A stretch of 64,000 nt of DNA from Pseudophaeobacter flagellatus (GTDB taxonomy: Bacteria > Pseudomonadota > Alphaproteobacteria > Rhodobacterales > Rhodobacteraceae): NCBI RefSeq assembly GCF_021228235.1, contig NZ_JAJQRG010000004.1, positions 248,001-312,000 of the forward strand, written 5' to 3'. The notes beneath the pieces are model-generated. The model had not been told where the DNA came from, did not search any database, and was given only the letters and a program-made list of their open reading frames with translations. Of the stretch, positions 17,902 through 26,053 are shown piece after piece. The position numbers and the translations under genes are program-made. Each line of letters begins with the position of its first letter. The stretch's first letter is position 1.

Positions 17902-17968
17902 GTTTGCGCGCCGATAACCACGCTTATGGCCCGGCCCATAGAGACGCCGATAGACTGCGAGCTACCTG

Positions 17969-19225
17969 ATGACCCTGAAACCACCACCGCTGCGCAATGA
18001 TTGTTTTTCCCTGCCCGCCGGGGTCAACTGGACGCCGGTCGACGAGGCGCTGTCGCTCTTGCGGGCGCGGTTACGCCCGGTGGTCGGACAAGAGGTTTTG
18101 CCGCTCTCTGCTGCGGTCGGGCGGGTGCTGGCTGCGGATGTGATCGCGCAGCGTGCCAACCCACCGCAGCCCAATACGGCGGTTGATGGCTATGGTTTTG
18201 CCGGTGCGGTGCCTGAAGGTACCCATGTGATGCCGCTGGTGGCGGGGCGGGCGGCCGCCGGGCTGGCCTATACAGGTGTGGTGCCTGCGGGGCAGGCGAT
18301 CCGCATTCTGACCGGCGCGGCGCTGCCTGCGGGGGTAGAGACGGTCATTCTGGAGGAAGACGTTACCCTTGGGACGGGTGAAATCGCCTTTCGCGGCCCG
18401 CTGAAACTTGGGGCCAATACCCGTAAGGCGGGCGAAGATGTGGCAGCGGGCGATGTGATCCTACCGGCGGGCCGAGTGGTCACCCCGGCGGATCTGGCCC
18501 TGGCAGCTGCGGCCGGCATCTCGGATCTCTTGGTCTATCTGCCGCTGCGCGTGGGGGTGCTGTCGACCGGGGATGAACTGCGCGAGGCGGGTGAAGCGGC
18601 CGCACCGGGGCAGATCTATGATGCCAATCGCCCCATGTTGCTGGCACTGCTGGGCCAGATGGGGGTGAGGCCAGTGGATCTGGGGCGGGTGCAGGATGAC
18701 CGCGCCGCCCTGCGCGACCGGTTTGACAGCGCCAGTGCCGAGGTGGATGTCATCCTGACCAGCGGCGGTGCCTCGGCGGGGGATGAAGATCATGTTTCGG
18801 CCCTGCTGCGCGAAAGCGGCGCGCTGCAGGAATGGCGCATCGCGTTGAAACCGGGCCGCCCGCTGGCGCTGGCCATGTGGGATGGGGTTCCGGTCTTTGG
18901 CCTGCCGGGGAACCCGGTGGCGGCGCTGATCTGTACCCTGATCTTTGCCCGCCCGGCGATCGGCCTGATGGCGGGCAGCGGCTGGCACAGTCCGCAGGGT
19001 TTTGATCTGCCTGCCGGTTTTGCCAAGCGCAAAAAGCCAGGCCGACGCGAATACCTGCGCGCCCGCGTGCGCGACGGGCAGGTCGAGGTGTTCAAATCCG
19101 AAGGTTCGGGCCGGATTTCAGGGCTGAGCTGGGCCGAGGGGCTGGTCGAGCTGGGCGACGCGGCTGCCGATATTCAGCCGGGCGATCTGGTGCGCTTTAT
19201 TCCCTATGGCAGCTTCACGCTTTGA
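17969..19225 (+). CDS. moeA: Molybdopterin molybdotransferase
   Basis: A 418-residue protein of MoeA architecture: an N-terminal linker and domain 2 (NPPQPNTAVDGYGFA, RILTGAALPAGVETV), the MoCF catalytic domain with GVLSTGDEL and the TSGGASAGDEDHV loop, and the C-terminal domain IV. GLPGNPVAALI is also diagnostic. It inserts molybdate into adenylylated molybdopterin. It closes the fdhD-mobA-mobB-moeA cluster. The first residues (MTLKPPPLRNDCFSLPAG) are typical for the alphaproteobacterial form. Confidence 0.95.
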   Translation: MTLKPPPLRNDCFSLPAGVNWTPVDEALSLLRARLRPVVGQEVLPLSAAVGRVLAADVIAQRANPPQPNTAVDGYGFAGAVPEGTHVMPLVAGRAAAGLAYTGVVPAGQAIRILTGAALPAGVETVILEEDVTLGTGEIAFRGPLKLGANTRKAGEDVAAGDVILPAGRVVTPADLALAAAAGISDLLVYLPLRVGVLSTGDELREAGEAAAPGQIYDANRPMLLALLGQMGVRPVDLGRVQDDRAALRDRFDSASAEVDVILTSGGASAGDEDHVSALLRESGALQEWRIALKPGRPLALAMWDGVPVFGLPGNPVAALICTLIFARPAIGLMAGSGWHSPQGFDLPAGFAKRKKPGRREYLRARVRDGQVEVFKSEGSGRISGLSWAEGLVELGDAAADIQPGDLVRFIPYGSFTL

Positions 19226-19319
19226 ACCTGGCCCTGTTTGGGGCGCGGTGAAGTGCCCCATGTGCAGCGTTCCCGAGAACATGTTGCGCAAGACTGGGTG
19301 CGGTTTTGTGGATCTAAAC

Positions 19320-19371
19320 CATGCGATATCAGATAAGTAGAGCGTGTCGCGTGATGGTGATGAACGCGACA
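19320..19371 (-). repeat. Dispersed dyad repeat, copy A
   Basis: On the minus strand this reads TGTCGCGTTCAT, an 11-nt loop region, then ACGCGACA and GCTCTACTTATCTGAT..GCATG. A 9-bp perfect stem GTGTCGCGT/ACGCGACAC (19344-19352 with 19364-19372) sits inside. It matches copy B at 42140-42192 on the plus strand at roughly 42 of 53 positions with one 1-bp gap. Both copies lie between the 3' ends of convergent genes. It could also act as a terminator for the downstream minus-strand gene or moeA. Confidence 0.65.
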
Positions 19372-19375
19372 CTTT

Positions 19376-20455
19376 CTAGTCGAAGGTGCCTGCAACCCGG
19401 CCCACCAGCATAAAGGCGCGGGCGGTGCGGGTATCGCCAAGTGCGGTAATTTCGCTATCGCTTGCGCGGGCTTCGAACTCGGTGAACATGCGATCAAAAC
19501 GGCGCAGGAAGTGATGCGCGGCATCGCGAAAGATCGGATCCTGTTTCATCCGCGCCGAGGTCAGCGCCAAAGAGGTCCGATCGCGCACCCCGCCAAGCGC
19601 GGCGACGGCGCGGCCTCGGGTTCCCTGAGCAAACTGCCGCCAGATCTCGGGGCGGGCCATGTCGGGGCGCAGGTCATCCATATAGATGCCATCCTGACTG
19701 AGCAGGGTCAGCACATCCTGCGCCGCCTGCACCACCTGGGCGGCCTTGCGATCCTTGAGCGCGGCGCGCAGGGCGGTAAAGCCTTCTTCGTCCTCGGCGG
19801 TTTCGGGGAAATTCAGGGCCCGGACGAATTGCTCTGCCGCCAGCGGCGGGGCGATGTCTTCGGCAGAAGTGCCAAGTGCCAGGCTGCCCTGATCCTCGGT
19901 GGTGAGACGCGTGGCTTCTGGCGGGACAGCCGGGCGGCCGGTTGCGGTGCGGCTGCTTTGGAAGGTGGCCAGCGCGGTTTCGGTCTTGCGCGCGGTTTCC
20001 GCAATTTCTGTCAGCTTTTGGCTGACGGTTGAGCCGTCCGTGGCATCCGACTGCTGCGCATGGCTCAGATAGCTGTGGCGCAGGCCGTCAATGGCGGCCT
20101 GCAGGCGCTGGCATTCGCTGCGCATTTGCCTGGCCGAACGCAGGCCGCAGGCGGTGACCCAGATCAGCACCAGTGGCAGGGTCACTGCCAGTGCCGTCAA
20201 CAGGGTTGGGGTCCAGTGGGCCAGGCCCTGATCCGCCGGTGCCAGCAGGTAGAGTGTAAGTACCAGCAAGAGCCAGAACACCGACAGCAGAATTGCCACC
20301 ACTTCGGCGCCGCCCAGACTGTTGCTGTCCTGGTCGTTGCCGGAGAGCAGTGATCCCGGTAGCCCCTTGCCCGCAGAGTTTGGACCTGAAAGGCCAGTGT
20401 CAGCACCGTGCCCGGCAAAGGGAGAGGGGCGTTTTGAGGCATCCTGGGCAGTCAT
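19376..20455 (-). CDS. Conserved membrane protein of unknown function
   Basis: A 359-residue protein not assigned to a family. Residues 1-45 are polar and Ser/Gly-rich. Two adjacent transmembrane helices lie at about 50-72 (VVAILLSVFWLLLVLTLYLLA) and 84-105 (LLTALAVTLPLVLIWVTACGL). A heptad-like helical stretch (RQMRSECQRLQAAIDGLRHSYLS, then QKLTEIAETARKTETALATF) follows at about 108-170. A C-terminal helical domain of ~150 residues ends MLVGRVAGTFD. This looks like a two-TM anchored cytosolic coiled-coil protein. I recall similar hypothetical proteins in other roseobacters, unchecked. It lies 129 bp downstream of greA on the same strand and could be cotranscribed with it. Confidence 0.78.
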   Translation of the reverse strand: MTAQDASKRPSPFAGHGADTGLSGPNSAGKGLPGSLLSGNDQDSNSLGGAEVVAILLSVFWLLLVLTLYLLAPADQGLAHWTPTLLTALAVTLPLVLIWVTACGLRSARQMRSECQRLQAAIDGLRHSYLSHAQQSDATDGSTVSQKLTEIAETARKTETALATFQSSRTATGRPAVPPEATRLTTEDQGSLALGTSAEDIAPPLAAEQFVRALNFPETAEDEEGFTALRAALKDRKAAQVVQAAQDVLTLLSQDGIYMDDLRPDMARPEIWRQFAQGTRGRAVAALGGVRDRTSLALTSARMKQDPIFRDAAHHFLRRFDRMFTEFEARASDSEITALGDTRTARAFMLVGRVAGTFD

Positions 20456-20584
20456 GTGCGGGCTCGCAATGCGGAGGTTGGGTCAGTTGAAATCAGGGTT
20501 AGCACAGACAAGGCTAGTGGTTTTGTGGGCGCTGGCAAGACACACGGTGCGGGCCGCCAGCGCCTGTATCAGTCAGTTGGCGCG

Positions 20585-21055
20585 TCAGCCGTAGGCGATG
20601 GCCAAAATTTCGTACCCGCGCACGCCGCCCGGTGTGCGGACCTCGACGCTGTCGCCTTCGTCTTTGCCGATCAGGGCGCGGGCAATGGGGGATTTGATGT
20701 TCAGCAAACCTGCCTCCACGTTGGCCTCATGTTCGCCGACGATCTGCCAGGTTTTTTCTTCGTCGGTGTCTTCATCGACCAGGGTGACCTTGGCGCCAAA
20801 TTTGACAGAGCCGGATAGCTTGGCCGGATCAATGACATCGGCAAGACTCAGGATGCCCTCAAGCTCTTTGACGCGACCTTCGATGAAGGACTGCTTTTCG
20901 CGCGCCGAATGGTACTCGGCGTTTTCTGACAGATCGCCCAGCTCGCGTGCTTCTGCGATTGCCTTGATAATCGTGGGGCGCTCCACCGATTTCAGATTCT
21001 TGAGCTCAGCTTCGAGTGCGGTGTGACCCGCAGAGGTCATTGGGATCTTTTCCAT
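20585..21055 (-). CDS. greA: Transcription elongation factor GreA
   Basis: A 156-residue protein. The N-terminal coiled coil contains [17 protein letters not shown] and the catalytic tip with paired acidic residues in [18 protein letters not shown]. The C-terminal FKBP-like domain ends [16 protein letters not shown]. GreA enters the RNA polymerase secondary channel and stimulates cleavage of backtracked transcripts. The ATG at 21053-21055 gives the normal family start MEKIPMT; the open frame continues 45 codons upstream without homology to the family. An 8-bp hairpin (GCCCCGCT/AGCGGGGC, 21117-21141) lies in the leader. Confidence 0.95.
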   Translation of the reverse strand: MEKIPMTSAGHTALEAELKNLKSVERPTIIKAIAEARELGDLSENAEYHSAREKQSFIEGRVKELEGILSLADVIDPAKLSGSVKFGAKVTLVDEDTDEEKTWQIVGEHEANVEAGLLNIKSPIARALIGKDEGDSVEVRTPGGVRGYEILAIAYG

Positions 21056-21116
21056 ATCTTGGGTCCAGGTCATTTGGGCTAGGGCACTAGCTGTTGTTGC
21101 TTTTACCAAAGGCAGA

Positions 21117-21141
21117 GCCCCGCTACAGAGTGCAGCGGGGC
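21117..21141 (-). other. Hairpin in the greA leader
   Basis: Perfect 8-bp stem GCCCCGCT/AGCGGGGC with a 9-nt loop, 62 bp upstream of greA. It has no clear U-tract in either direction. It could be a weak terminator after the VOC gene or a leader structure. Confidence 0.45.
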
Positions 21142-21315
21142 CGATTTTGGTGTTAGCAATTACCTGACCCAATCCGGCCGCAAATTTCAAGAGGCGGCAG
21201 TAGGCTGTCCACAGGCAAATCCGCTCAATCGGTGGATTTCGCTGTTTTTATGCCCGGACTGCGCGGAAAAATGCCGTGATCGGGCAGGTGTGGTAGTTGG
21301 GCCTGCCACAAGAGA

Positions 21316-21699
21316 TCAATCATCGTATTGCACCACTTCGTATTCAATGTCGTCCTGATCGAGAAAGTAAAACCGCCGCCCCGGTTCGTAATCTGCATGG
21401 TTTTGCGGGGTGAAACCGGCGGCGATCACCGCCTTTTCGGTGGCGTCCAGGTCGTTGACAGTAACCGCGAGGTGATTCAGCCCGCCGCGCATACCATAGC
21501 TGCGCGGCCCCGCGCTGGGTGGTGTTGCCGGGGTATAGAGCGCGATGTAACTGTCATCGCCGCCTATATGGATGGTAAAGCCATCCTCTTTGGCCGCCCC
21601 AGACCAGCGGATGTGCCAGCCAAAGACCGCTTGCATCCACTGGGCCGTGGTCTTGGGGTCGGTGACGGTAATATTGGCATGTTCCAAAATGGCGCTCAT
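21316..21699 (-). CDS. VOC family (glyoxalase/dioxygenase fold) protein
   Basis: A 127-residue single VOC module: ILEHANITVTDPKTTAQWM at the start (His5 is a usual metal ligand position), a central GLNHLAVTVNDLDATEKAV with another His, and a C-terminal RRFYFLDQDDIEYEVVQY with the last acidic ligand. Such proteins act as glyoxalases, dioxygenases or antibiotic-binding proteins. It is divergent from a soxR-type regulator with 91 bp between starts, so it may be a target of that regulator, perhaps for detoxification of a redox-active or electrophilic compound; this is inference from arrangement. Confidence 0.87.
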   Translation of the reverse strand: MSAILEHANITVTDPKTTAQWMQAVFGWHIRWSGAAKEDGFTIHIGGDDSYIALYTPATPPSAGPRSYGMRGGLNHLAVTVNDLDATEKAVIAAGFTPQNHADYEPGRRFYFLDQDDIEYEVVQYDD

Positions 21700-21790
21700 C
21701 GGTTTTCTCCTTAAATTCAGTAGCGTTTTGACCTGAGTCGCCTTACGGTAATTTCTAAACCTAACTTTAGCTCAAGCATTTTTTCAGGAA

Positions 21791-22288
21791 ATGAGAGGTA
21801 TCCGAGAAATGGTAAGATCAGCAGGGGTGGCCATTGGCTATCTGTCCGAACGCACCGGCCTGGCGGTTTCGGCGATTCGTTACTACGAGGCGCAGGGCCT
21901 GTTGGAACCCTGGCGCAATGCCGGTGGCCAGCGGCGGTTTCATCGCGCCGATATTCGCCGTCTCAGTTTCATCATGATTGCCCAGAAGTTTGGATTTTCG
22001 CTGCCGGAAATCCGCGGGCTGTTGAAGGATCTGCCGGGCGGACGCACCCCGACGCCGCAGGATTGGGCGCGTATTTCAACCGGGTTTCGGGCCCATCTGG
22101 ATGCACGAATCGACACGCTGCAAAAGCTGCGCGACAATCTGGACGGCTGCATTGGCTGTGGCTGTCTGTCACTGCCCAACTGTGCATTGTACAACCCGCA
22201 GGATCTGGCGGCACAAAAGGGCAAGGGGCCGCGCTATCTCATGGGGGACAGCCCAGAACCGGCTGTGCCACCGGAAAATGGGACCTGA
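21791..22288 (+). CDS. soxR: Redox-sensitive MerR-family activator SoxR
   Basis: A 165-residue MerR-type regulator. The winged helix-turn-helix is GYLSERTGLAVSAIRYYEAQGLL (about 16-38), followed by the dimerisation helix. The [2Fe-2S] cysteine cluster is CIGCGCLSLPNC (CxxCxCx5C), which identifies SoxR. SoxR is oxidised by redox-cycling compounds and activates its targets by untwisting a long promoter spacer. No soxS is present, as expected outside enterics. The start may instead be the ATG at 21809. The intergenic region holds only an imperfect match to a SoxR box (ACCTAACTTTAGCTCAAGC), so the operator is not certain. Confidence 0.92.
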   Translation: MRGIREMVRSAGVAIGYLSERTGLAVSAIRYYEAQGLLEPWRNAGGQRRFHRADIRRLSFIMIAQKFGFSLPEIRGLLKDLPGGRTPTPQDWARISTGFRAHLDARIDTLQKLRDNLDGCIGCGCLSLPNCALYNPQDLAAQKGKGPRYLMGDSPEPAVPPENGT

Positions 22289-22461
22289 GCAAGAAAAACA
22301 GCTGTTGCCCCTGCGGCAAAGCGCGGATCTGATGCAACTAACGCAGAGTTTGGATTGACCTGGCATGTTGCCAAACGCTAAGCAACCGCGAAAGAAAATT
22401 ACGCCCAGCTCGCCCCCAGCGATGGGACCGGTAGCGAATACAATAGCCAAGGAGCACCTCT

Positions 22462-24111
22462 ATGGCCGAGATCGAACGCGAAACGATGGAATATGACGTG
22501 GTGATCGTAGGGGCTGGCCCCGCTGGTCTTTCAGCCGCGATCCGCCTGAAACAGTTGGACAGCGACCTAGAGGTCGTGGTGCTGGAAAAGGGCTCTGAAG
22601 TGGGGGCGCATATCCTGTCTGGCGCGGTGCTGGACCCCTGCGGTCTGGATGCGCTGATCCCGGACTGGAAAGAAAAAGGCGCACCTCTGAACGTGCCGGT
22701 AAAGGAAGACAATTTCTACATGCTGGGCGAGGCGGGCGGAATCCGCGTGCCCAACTTCCCGATGCCACCGCTGATGAACAACCACGGCAATTACATCGTC
22801 TCGATGGGCAATGTCTGCCGCTGGATGGCCGAGCAGGCCGAAGAGCTGGGCGTTGAAATCTTTCCCGGCATGTCCTGTTCCGAACTGGTTTACGGTGACA
22901 AGGGCGAAGTCAAAGGCGTGGTTGCCGGTGTCTTTGGCCTGGAAGAAGACGGGTCCTATGGACCCAACACCGAGCCAGGCATGGAACTGCATGGCAAATA
23001 TGTCTTCCTTGGCGAAGGTGTGCGCGGGTCGCTGTCGAAAGAGGTCATTGCCAAATATGATCTTGGCGCGGGCAAGGACGTGCAGAAATATGGCGTTGGC
23101 ATGAAAGAGATCTGGGAAATTGATCCTGCCAAGCACAAGGAAGGCACCGTCACCCACACCATGGGCTGGCCGCTGAACTCCAATGCTGGTGGTGGCTCTT
23201 TCATCTATCACCTGGACAACAACCAAGTTTACGTCGGTTTTGTGGTGCACCTGAACTACAAAAACCCGCATCTCTATCCCTACATGGAATTCCAGCGCTT
23301 CAAGCATCACCCGATGGTCGCGGATCTGCTGAAGGGGGGCAAGCGTGTCGCGTATGGGGCCCGTGCCATCACTGAAGGCGGCTATCAGTCGATGCCCAAG
23401 CTTGTCGCGCCTGGTGTGGCGCTGCTGGGCTGCTCGGCCGGTATGGTCAACGTGCCGCGCATCAAGGGCAACCACAACGCCATGCTGTCAGGGAAAGCCG
23501 CTGCCGAGGCCGCCTACGCGGCGATCAAGGCCGATCGCTCCGGCGATGAGCTACCCGACTACGAGGCCGTCGTGCGCGATGGCGCCATCGGCAAGGATCT
23601 CAAGATGGTGCGCAACGTCAAGCCGATGTGGTCCAAATGGGGGCTGATGGCCTCGTTGATGCTGGGCGGTCTGGACATGTGGACCAACAACATCCTGGGC
23701 CTGTCGCTCTTTGGTACGCTCAAGCATGGCAAAAACGATGCCGAGGCGACCGAGGAAGCCTCCAAGCACAAAAAAATCGACTACCCCAAACCTGACGGGG
23801 TGCTGTCCTTTGACCGCCTGACCAATGTGTCCTTTGCCGCCACCAACCACGAGGAAAGCCAGCCCTGTCACCTGCGTCTGGCTGATCCAAGCCTGCCGAT
23901 CGCAACCAACCTGCCTAAATTCGACGAACCGGCGCAGCGGTACTGCCCGGCTGGCGTTTACGAGGTGGTGGAAAAAGACGGCAAGCCGGAGTTCGTGATC
24001 AACTTCCAGAACTGCGTGCACTGCAAGACCTGCGACATCAAAGACCCAAGCCAGAACATCACCTGGACCACGCCCCAGGGCGGCGATGGCCCGAACTATC
24101 CCAATATGTAA
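22462..24111 (+). CDS. Electron transfer flavoprotein-ubiquinone oxidoreductase
   Basis: A 549-residue protein. The N-terminal FAD-binding motif is VIVGAGPAGLSAAIRLKQL (about 14-32). The middle contains the membrane-associating quinone-binding region (GWPLNSNAGGGSFIYHLDNN). The C-terminus has the 4Fe-4S ferredoxin cysteines CPAGVYEVV and CVHCKTCDIKDPSQNI, ending GGDGPNYPNM as in mitochondrial ETF-QO. It passes electrons from ETF, fed by acyl-CoA dehydrogenases such as the one at 10-12 kb, to ubiquinone at the inner membrane. It is single-standing here; the etfAB genes are not in the window. Confidence 0.95.
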   Translation: MAEIERETMEYDVVIVGAGPAGLSAAIRLKQLDSDLEVVVLEKGSEVGAHILSGAVLDPCGLDALIPDWKEKGAPLNVPVKEDNFYMLGEAGGIRVPNFPMPPLMNNHGNYIVSMGNVCRWMAEQAEELGVEIFPGMSCSELVYGDKGEVKGVVAGVFGLEEDGSYGPNTEPGMELHGKYVFLGEGVRGSLSKEVIAKYDLGAGKDVQKYGVGMKEIWEIDPAKHKEGTVTHTMGWPLNSNAGGGSFIYHLDNNQVYVGFVVHLNYKNPHLYPYMEFQRFKHHPMVADLLKGGKRVAYGARAITEGGYQSMPKLVAPGVALLGCSAGMVNVPRIKGNHNAMLSGKAAAEAAYAAIKADRSGDELPDYEAVVRDGAIGKDLKMVRNVKPMWSKWGLMASLMLGGLDMWTNNILGLSLFGTLKHGKNDAEATEEASKHKKIDYPKPDGVLSFDRLTNVSFAATNHEESQPCHLRLADPSLPIATNLPKFDEPAQRYCPAGVYEVVEKDGKPEFVINFQNCVHCKTCDIKDPSQNITWTTPQGGDGPNYPNM

Positions 24112-24200
24112 CGACACAGGCCCGCAGTGGGCGCCTCTGTGCGCCAAGTTAGCGACTAATAGCCTGTAGCGCGGCAAAACGGCGGAAATTACGCAAAATT

Positions 24201-24222
24201 GGGGCGGCCTTCGGGTCGCCCC
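24201..24222 (+). terminator. UUCG-capped hairpin between ETF-QO and the TPR gene
   Basis: GGGGCGGCC TTCG GGTCGCCCC forms a 9-bp stem with one G-U pair and a stable UUCG loop. No U-tract follows, so termination is probable but not certain. Confidence 0.55.
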
Positions 24223-24292
24223 ATTGCGTGTCGGGGCCTGCCGCACTACGCTTTCTCTCCAAGCGACGCGCACACGTACAGGAGGCCCCCAG

Positions 24293-26053
24293 GTGCCGGC
24301 ATCATTTCTTCGCAACCTGCCTATTTTGACCCCAACGTTCTGTTTCCGCCCCTTCGTTTCCCTGGCCGTCTTGGCCGCCACAGGGGCGCTGGCGGCGCAG
24401 TCCGCAGTGGCCGAAGGGCTGGCCGGGGCCTATCTGGCGGGCCGGGCAGCCACCTATGAAAGCGATTTTTCCGCCGCAGCAGATTATTATACCCGTGCAT
24501 TGGTGCGGGATCCGTCCAATCCGCTGCTGATGGAAAACGTGGTCTTTGCCCATTTGGCCCAGGGTCAGATGAAACAGGCAATCCCGGTGGCCGAACGGCT
24601 TTGGCAAAGTGGCGCGCGCAGCCAGGCGGCCAATATCGTCATGGTTGGTGGTTTTGCCCTGGCCGAGGATTTTCAAACCATTCTGGAGCGCGACGAAGAG
24701 AGCCGACAAATTCACCCGCTGGTGGATGGGCTGGTCGAAGCCTGGGCACATATGGGGACCGGCTCTGTTGATAAGGCGCTGGCGGTGTTTGATCGCATTG
24801 CCGAGGAAGAGGCCCTGCGCCCCTTTGCCCTTTACCACAAGGCGCTGGCACTGGCTTCTGCTGGCAATTATGGTGGCGCAGAGGCGCTGTTTGCAGCCGA
24901 TGAAGGCCAGCTGGCGCGGCTGTCGCGTCGCGCGGCCCTGGCGCGGATCGAAATCCTGTCGCAGCTGGGTGAAAACGAACAGGCGCTGGCAACGCTAGAG
25001 GCCAGCTTTGGCAGTGCCACGGACCCAGCTCTGGATGACATTCGCGCCCGGCTTGCCGCTGGCGAAGCGCTGGGCTTTTCGATTGCCAGCACCGCCCGTG
25101 ATGGCATCGCCGAGGTGTTCTTTACCCTCGCCGCCGTGATGAGCGGTGAAGCCGCCAGCGATTTTGTCTTGATGTATGCCCGCGTCGCCGCCGCGCTTAG
25201 CCCGCAGCATATTGATGCGGTTCTGCTCAGTGCCGATTTGCTGGATCAGCTGGGCCGCTATGAACTGTCGATTGCCACCTACAAGCAGGTGCCCAACACC
25301 CATCCCGAATACTACGCCGCTGAAATGGGCCGGGCCGAGGCAATGCGCCGGGCCGCCAAACCGGATGCCGCCGCCGAGGTGCTGGAACAGCTAGTGCAGG
25401 ATTTCCCCACCCTGCCGCAGATCTCGATCAGCCTGGGCGATTTGCTGCGCCAGCAAGAGGACTATGCCGGCGCCGTTGCGGCCTATGACACTGCTCTGTC
25501 TCTTCTGGCCGAGGATGCCGGCAGTCGCTGGTTCCTGTATTACGCCCGTGGCATTGCCCATGAACGGCTAAAGGAATGGCCCAAGGCCGAGGCTGATTTC
25601 CGCGCGTCCCTGGCGCTGCGCCCCGATAGCCCGCAGGTGCTGAACTACCTTGGCTATTCGTTGATCGAAAAAGATGACAAGCTGGATGAAGCCCTGGGCA
25701 TGATCGAACAGGCCGTCGCGGCGCGCCCGGATTCGGGCTATATCGTCGACAGCCTGGGCTGGGTGTTCTATCGGCTTGGCCGCTACGAAGAGGCCGTTGC
25801 CCATATGGAGCGCGCGGTCGAGCTGATGCCGGTGGATCCAGTGGTCAATGATCATCTGGGCGATGTTTACTGGGCGGTGGGCCGCCAGCGCGAAGCCGAA
25901 TTTCAGTGGAAGCGCGCCCTCTCCTTCATTCGCAGTGGCAAGGGCGATGGCGAGGCTGATCCCGACCGGATCCGCAGCAAGTTGGAAATTGGGCTGGATC
26001 AAGTGCTTGAGCAAGAAGGCGCAGCCCCTCTGCAGGTCGCCAATGAAGGCTGA
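24293..26053 (+). CDS. Secreted tetratricopeptide-repeat protein
   Basis: A 586-residue protein. The GTG at 24293 is chosen because AGGAGG (24280-24285) lies 7 bp upstream. The N-terminus then gives a signal sequence (FVSLAVLAATGALAAQSAVA, about 22-41), so the protein is probably periplasmic or outer-membrane attached. The rest is alpha-helical TPR repeats: for instance YESDFSAAADYYTRALVRDPSNP near the start, and KAEADFRASLALRPDSPQ, GYIVDSLGWVFYRLGRYEEAV and MERAVELMPVDPVVNDHLG near the end. The final repeats resemble the YfgC/BepA-like or TPR-16 groups common in alphaproteobacteria. Its stop overlaps the ispE start by 11 bp, so translation is coupled. Partner unknown. Confidence 0.87.
   Translation: MPASFLRNLPILTPTFCFRPFVSLAVLAATGALAAQSAVAEGLAGAYLAGRAATYESDFSAAADYYTRALVRDPSNPLLMENVVFAHLAQGQMKQAIPVAERLWQSGARSQAANIVMVGGFALAEDFQTILERDEESRQIHPLVDGLVEAWAHMGTGSVDKALAVFDRIAEEEALRPFALYHKALALASAGNYGGAEALFAADEGQLARLSRRAALARIEILSQLGENEQALATLEASFGSATDPALDDIRARLAAGEALGFSIASTARDGIAEVFFTLAAVMSGEAASDFVLMYARVAAALSPQHIDAVLLSADLLDQLGRYELSIATYKQVPNTHPEYYAAEMGRAEAMRRAAKPDAAAEVLEQLVQDFPTLPQISISLGDLLRQQEDYAGAVAAYDTALSLLAEDAGSRWFLYYARGIAHERLKEWPKAEADFRASLALRPDSPQVLNYLGYSLIEKDDKLDEALGMIEQAVAARPDSGYIVDSLGWVFYRLGRYEEAVAHMERAVELMPVDPVVNDHLGDVYWAVGRQREAEFQWKRALSFIRSGKGDGEADPDRIRSKLEIGLDQVLEQEGAAPLQVANEG

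Noticed and set aside
21728-21780. A full SoxR box in the VOC-soxR intergenic region
   Set aside because: Only about half of the CCTCAAGTTAACTTGAGG positions match; not reported as a site.
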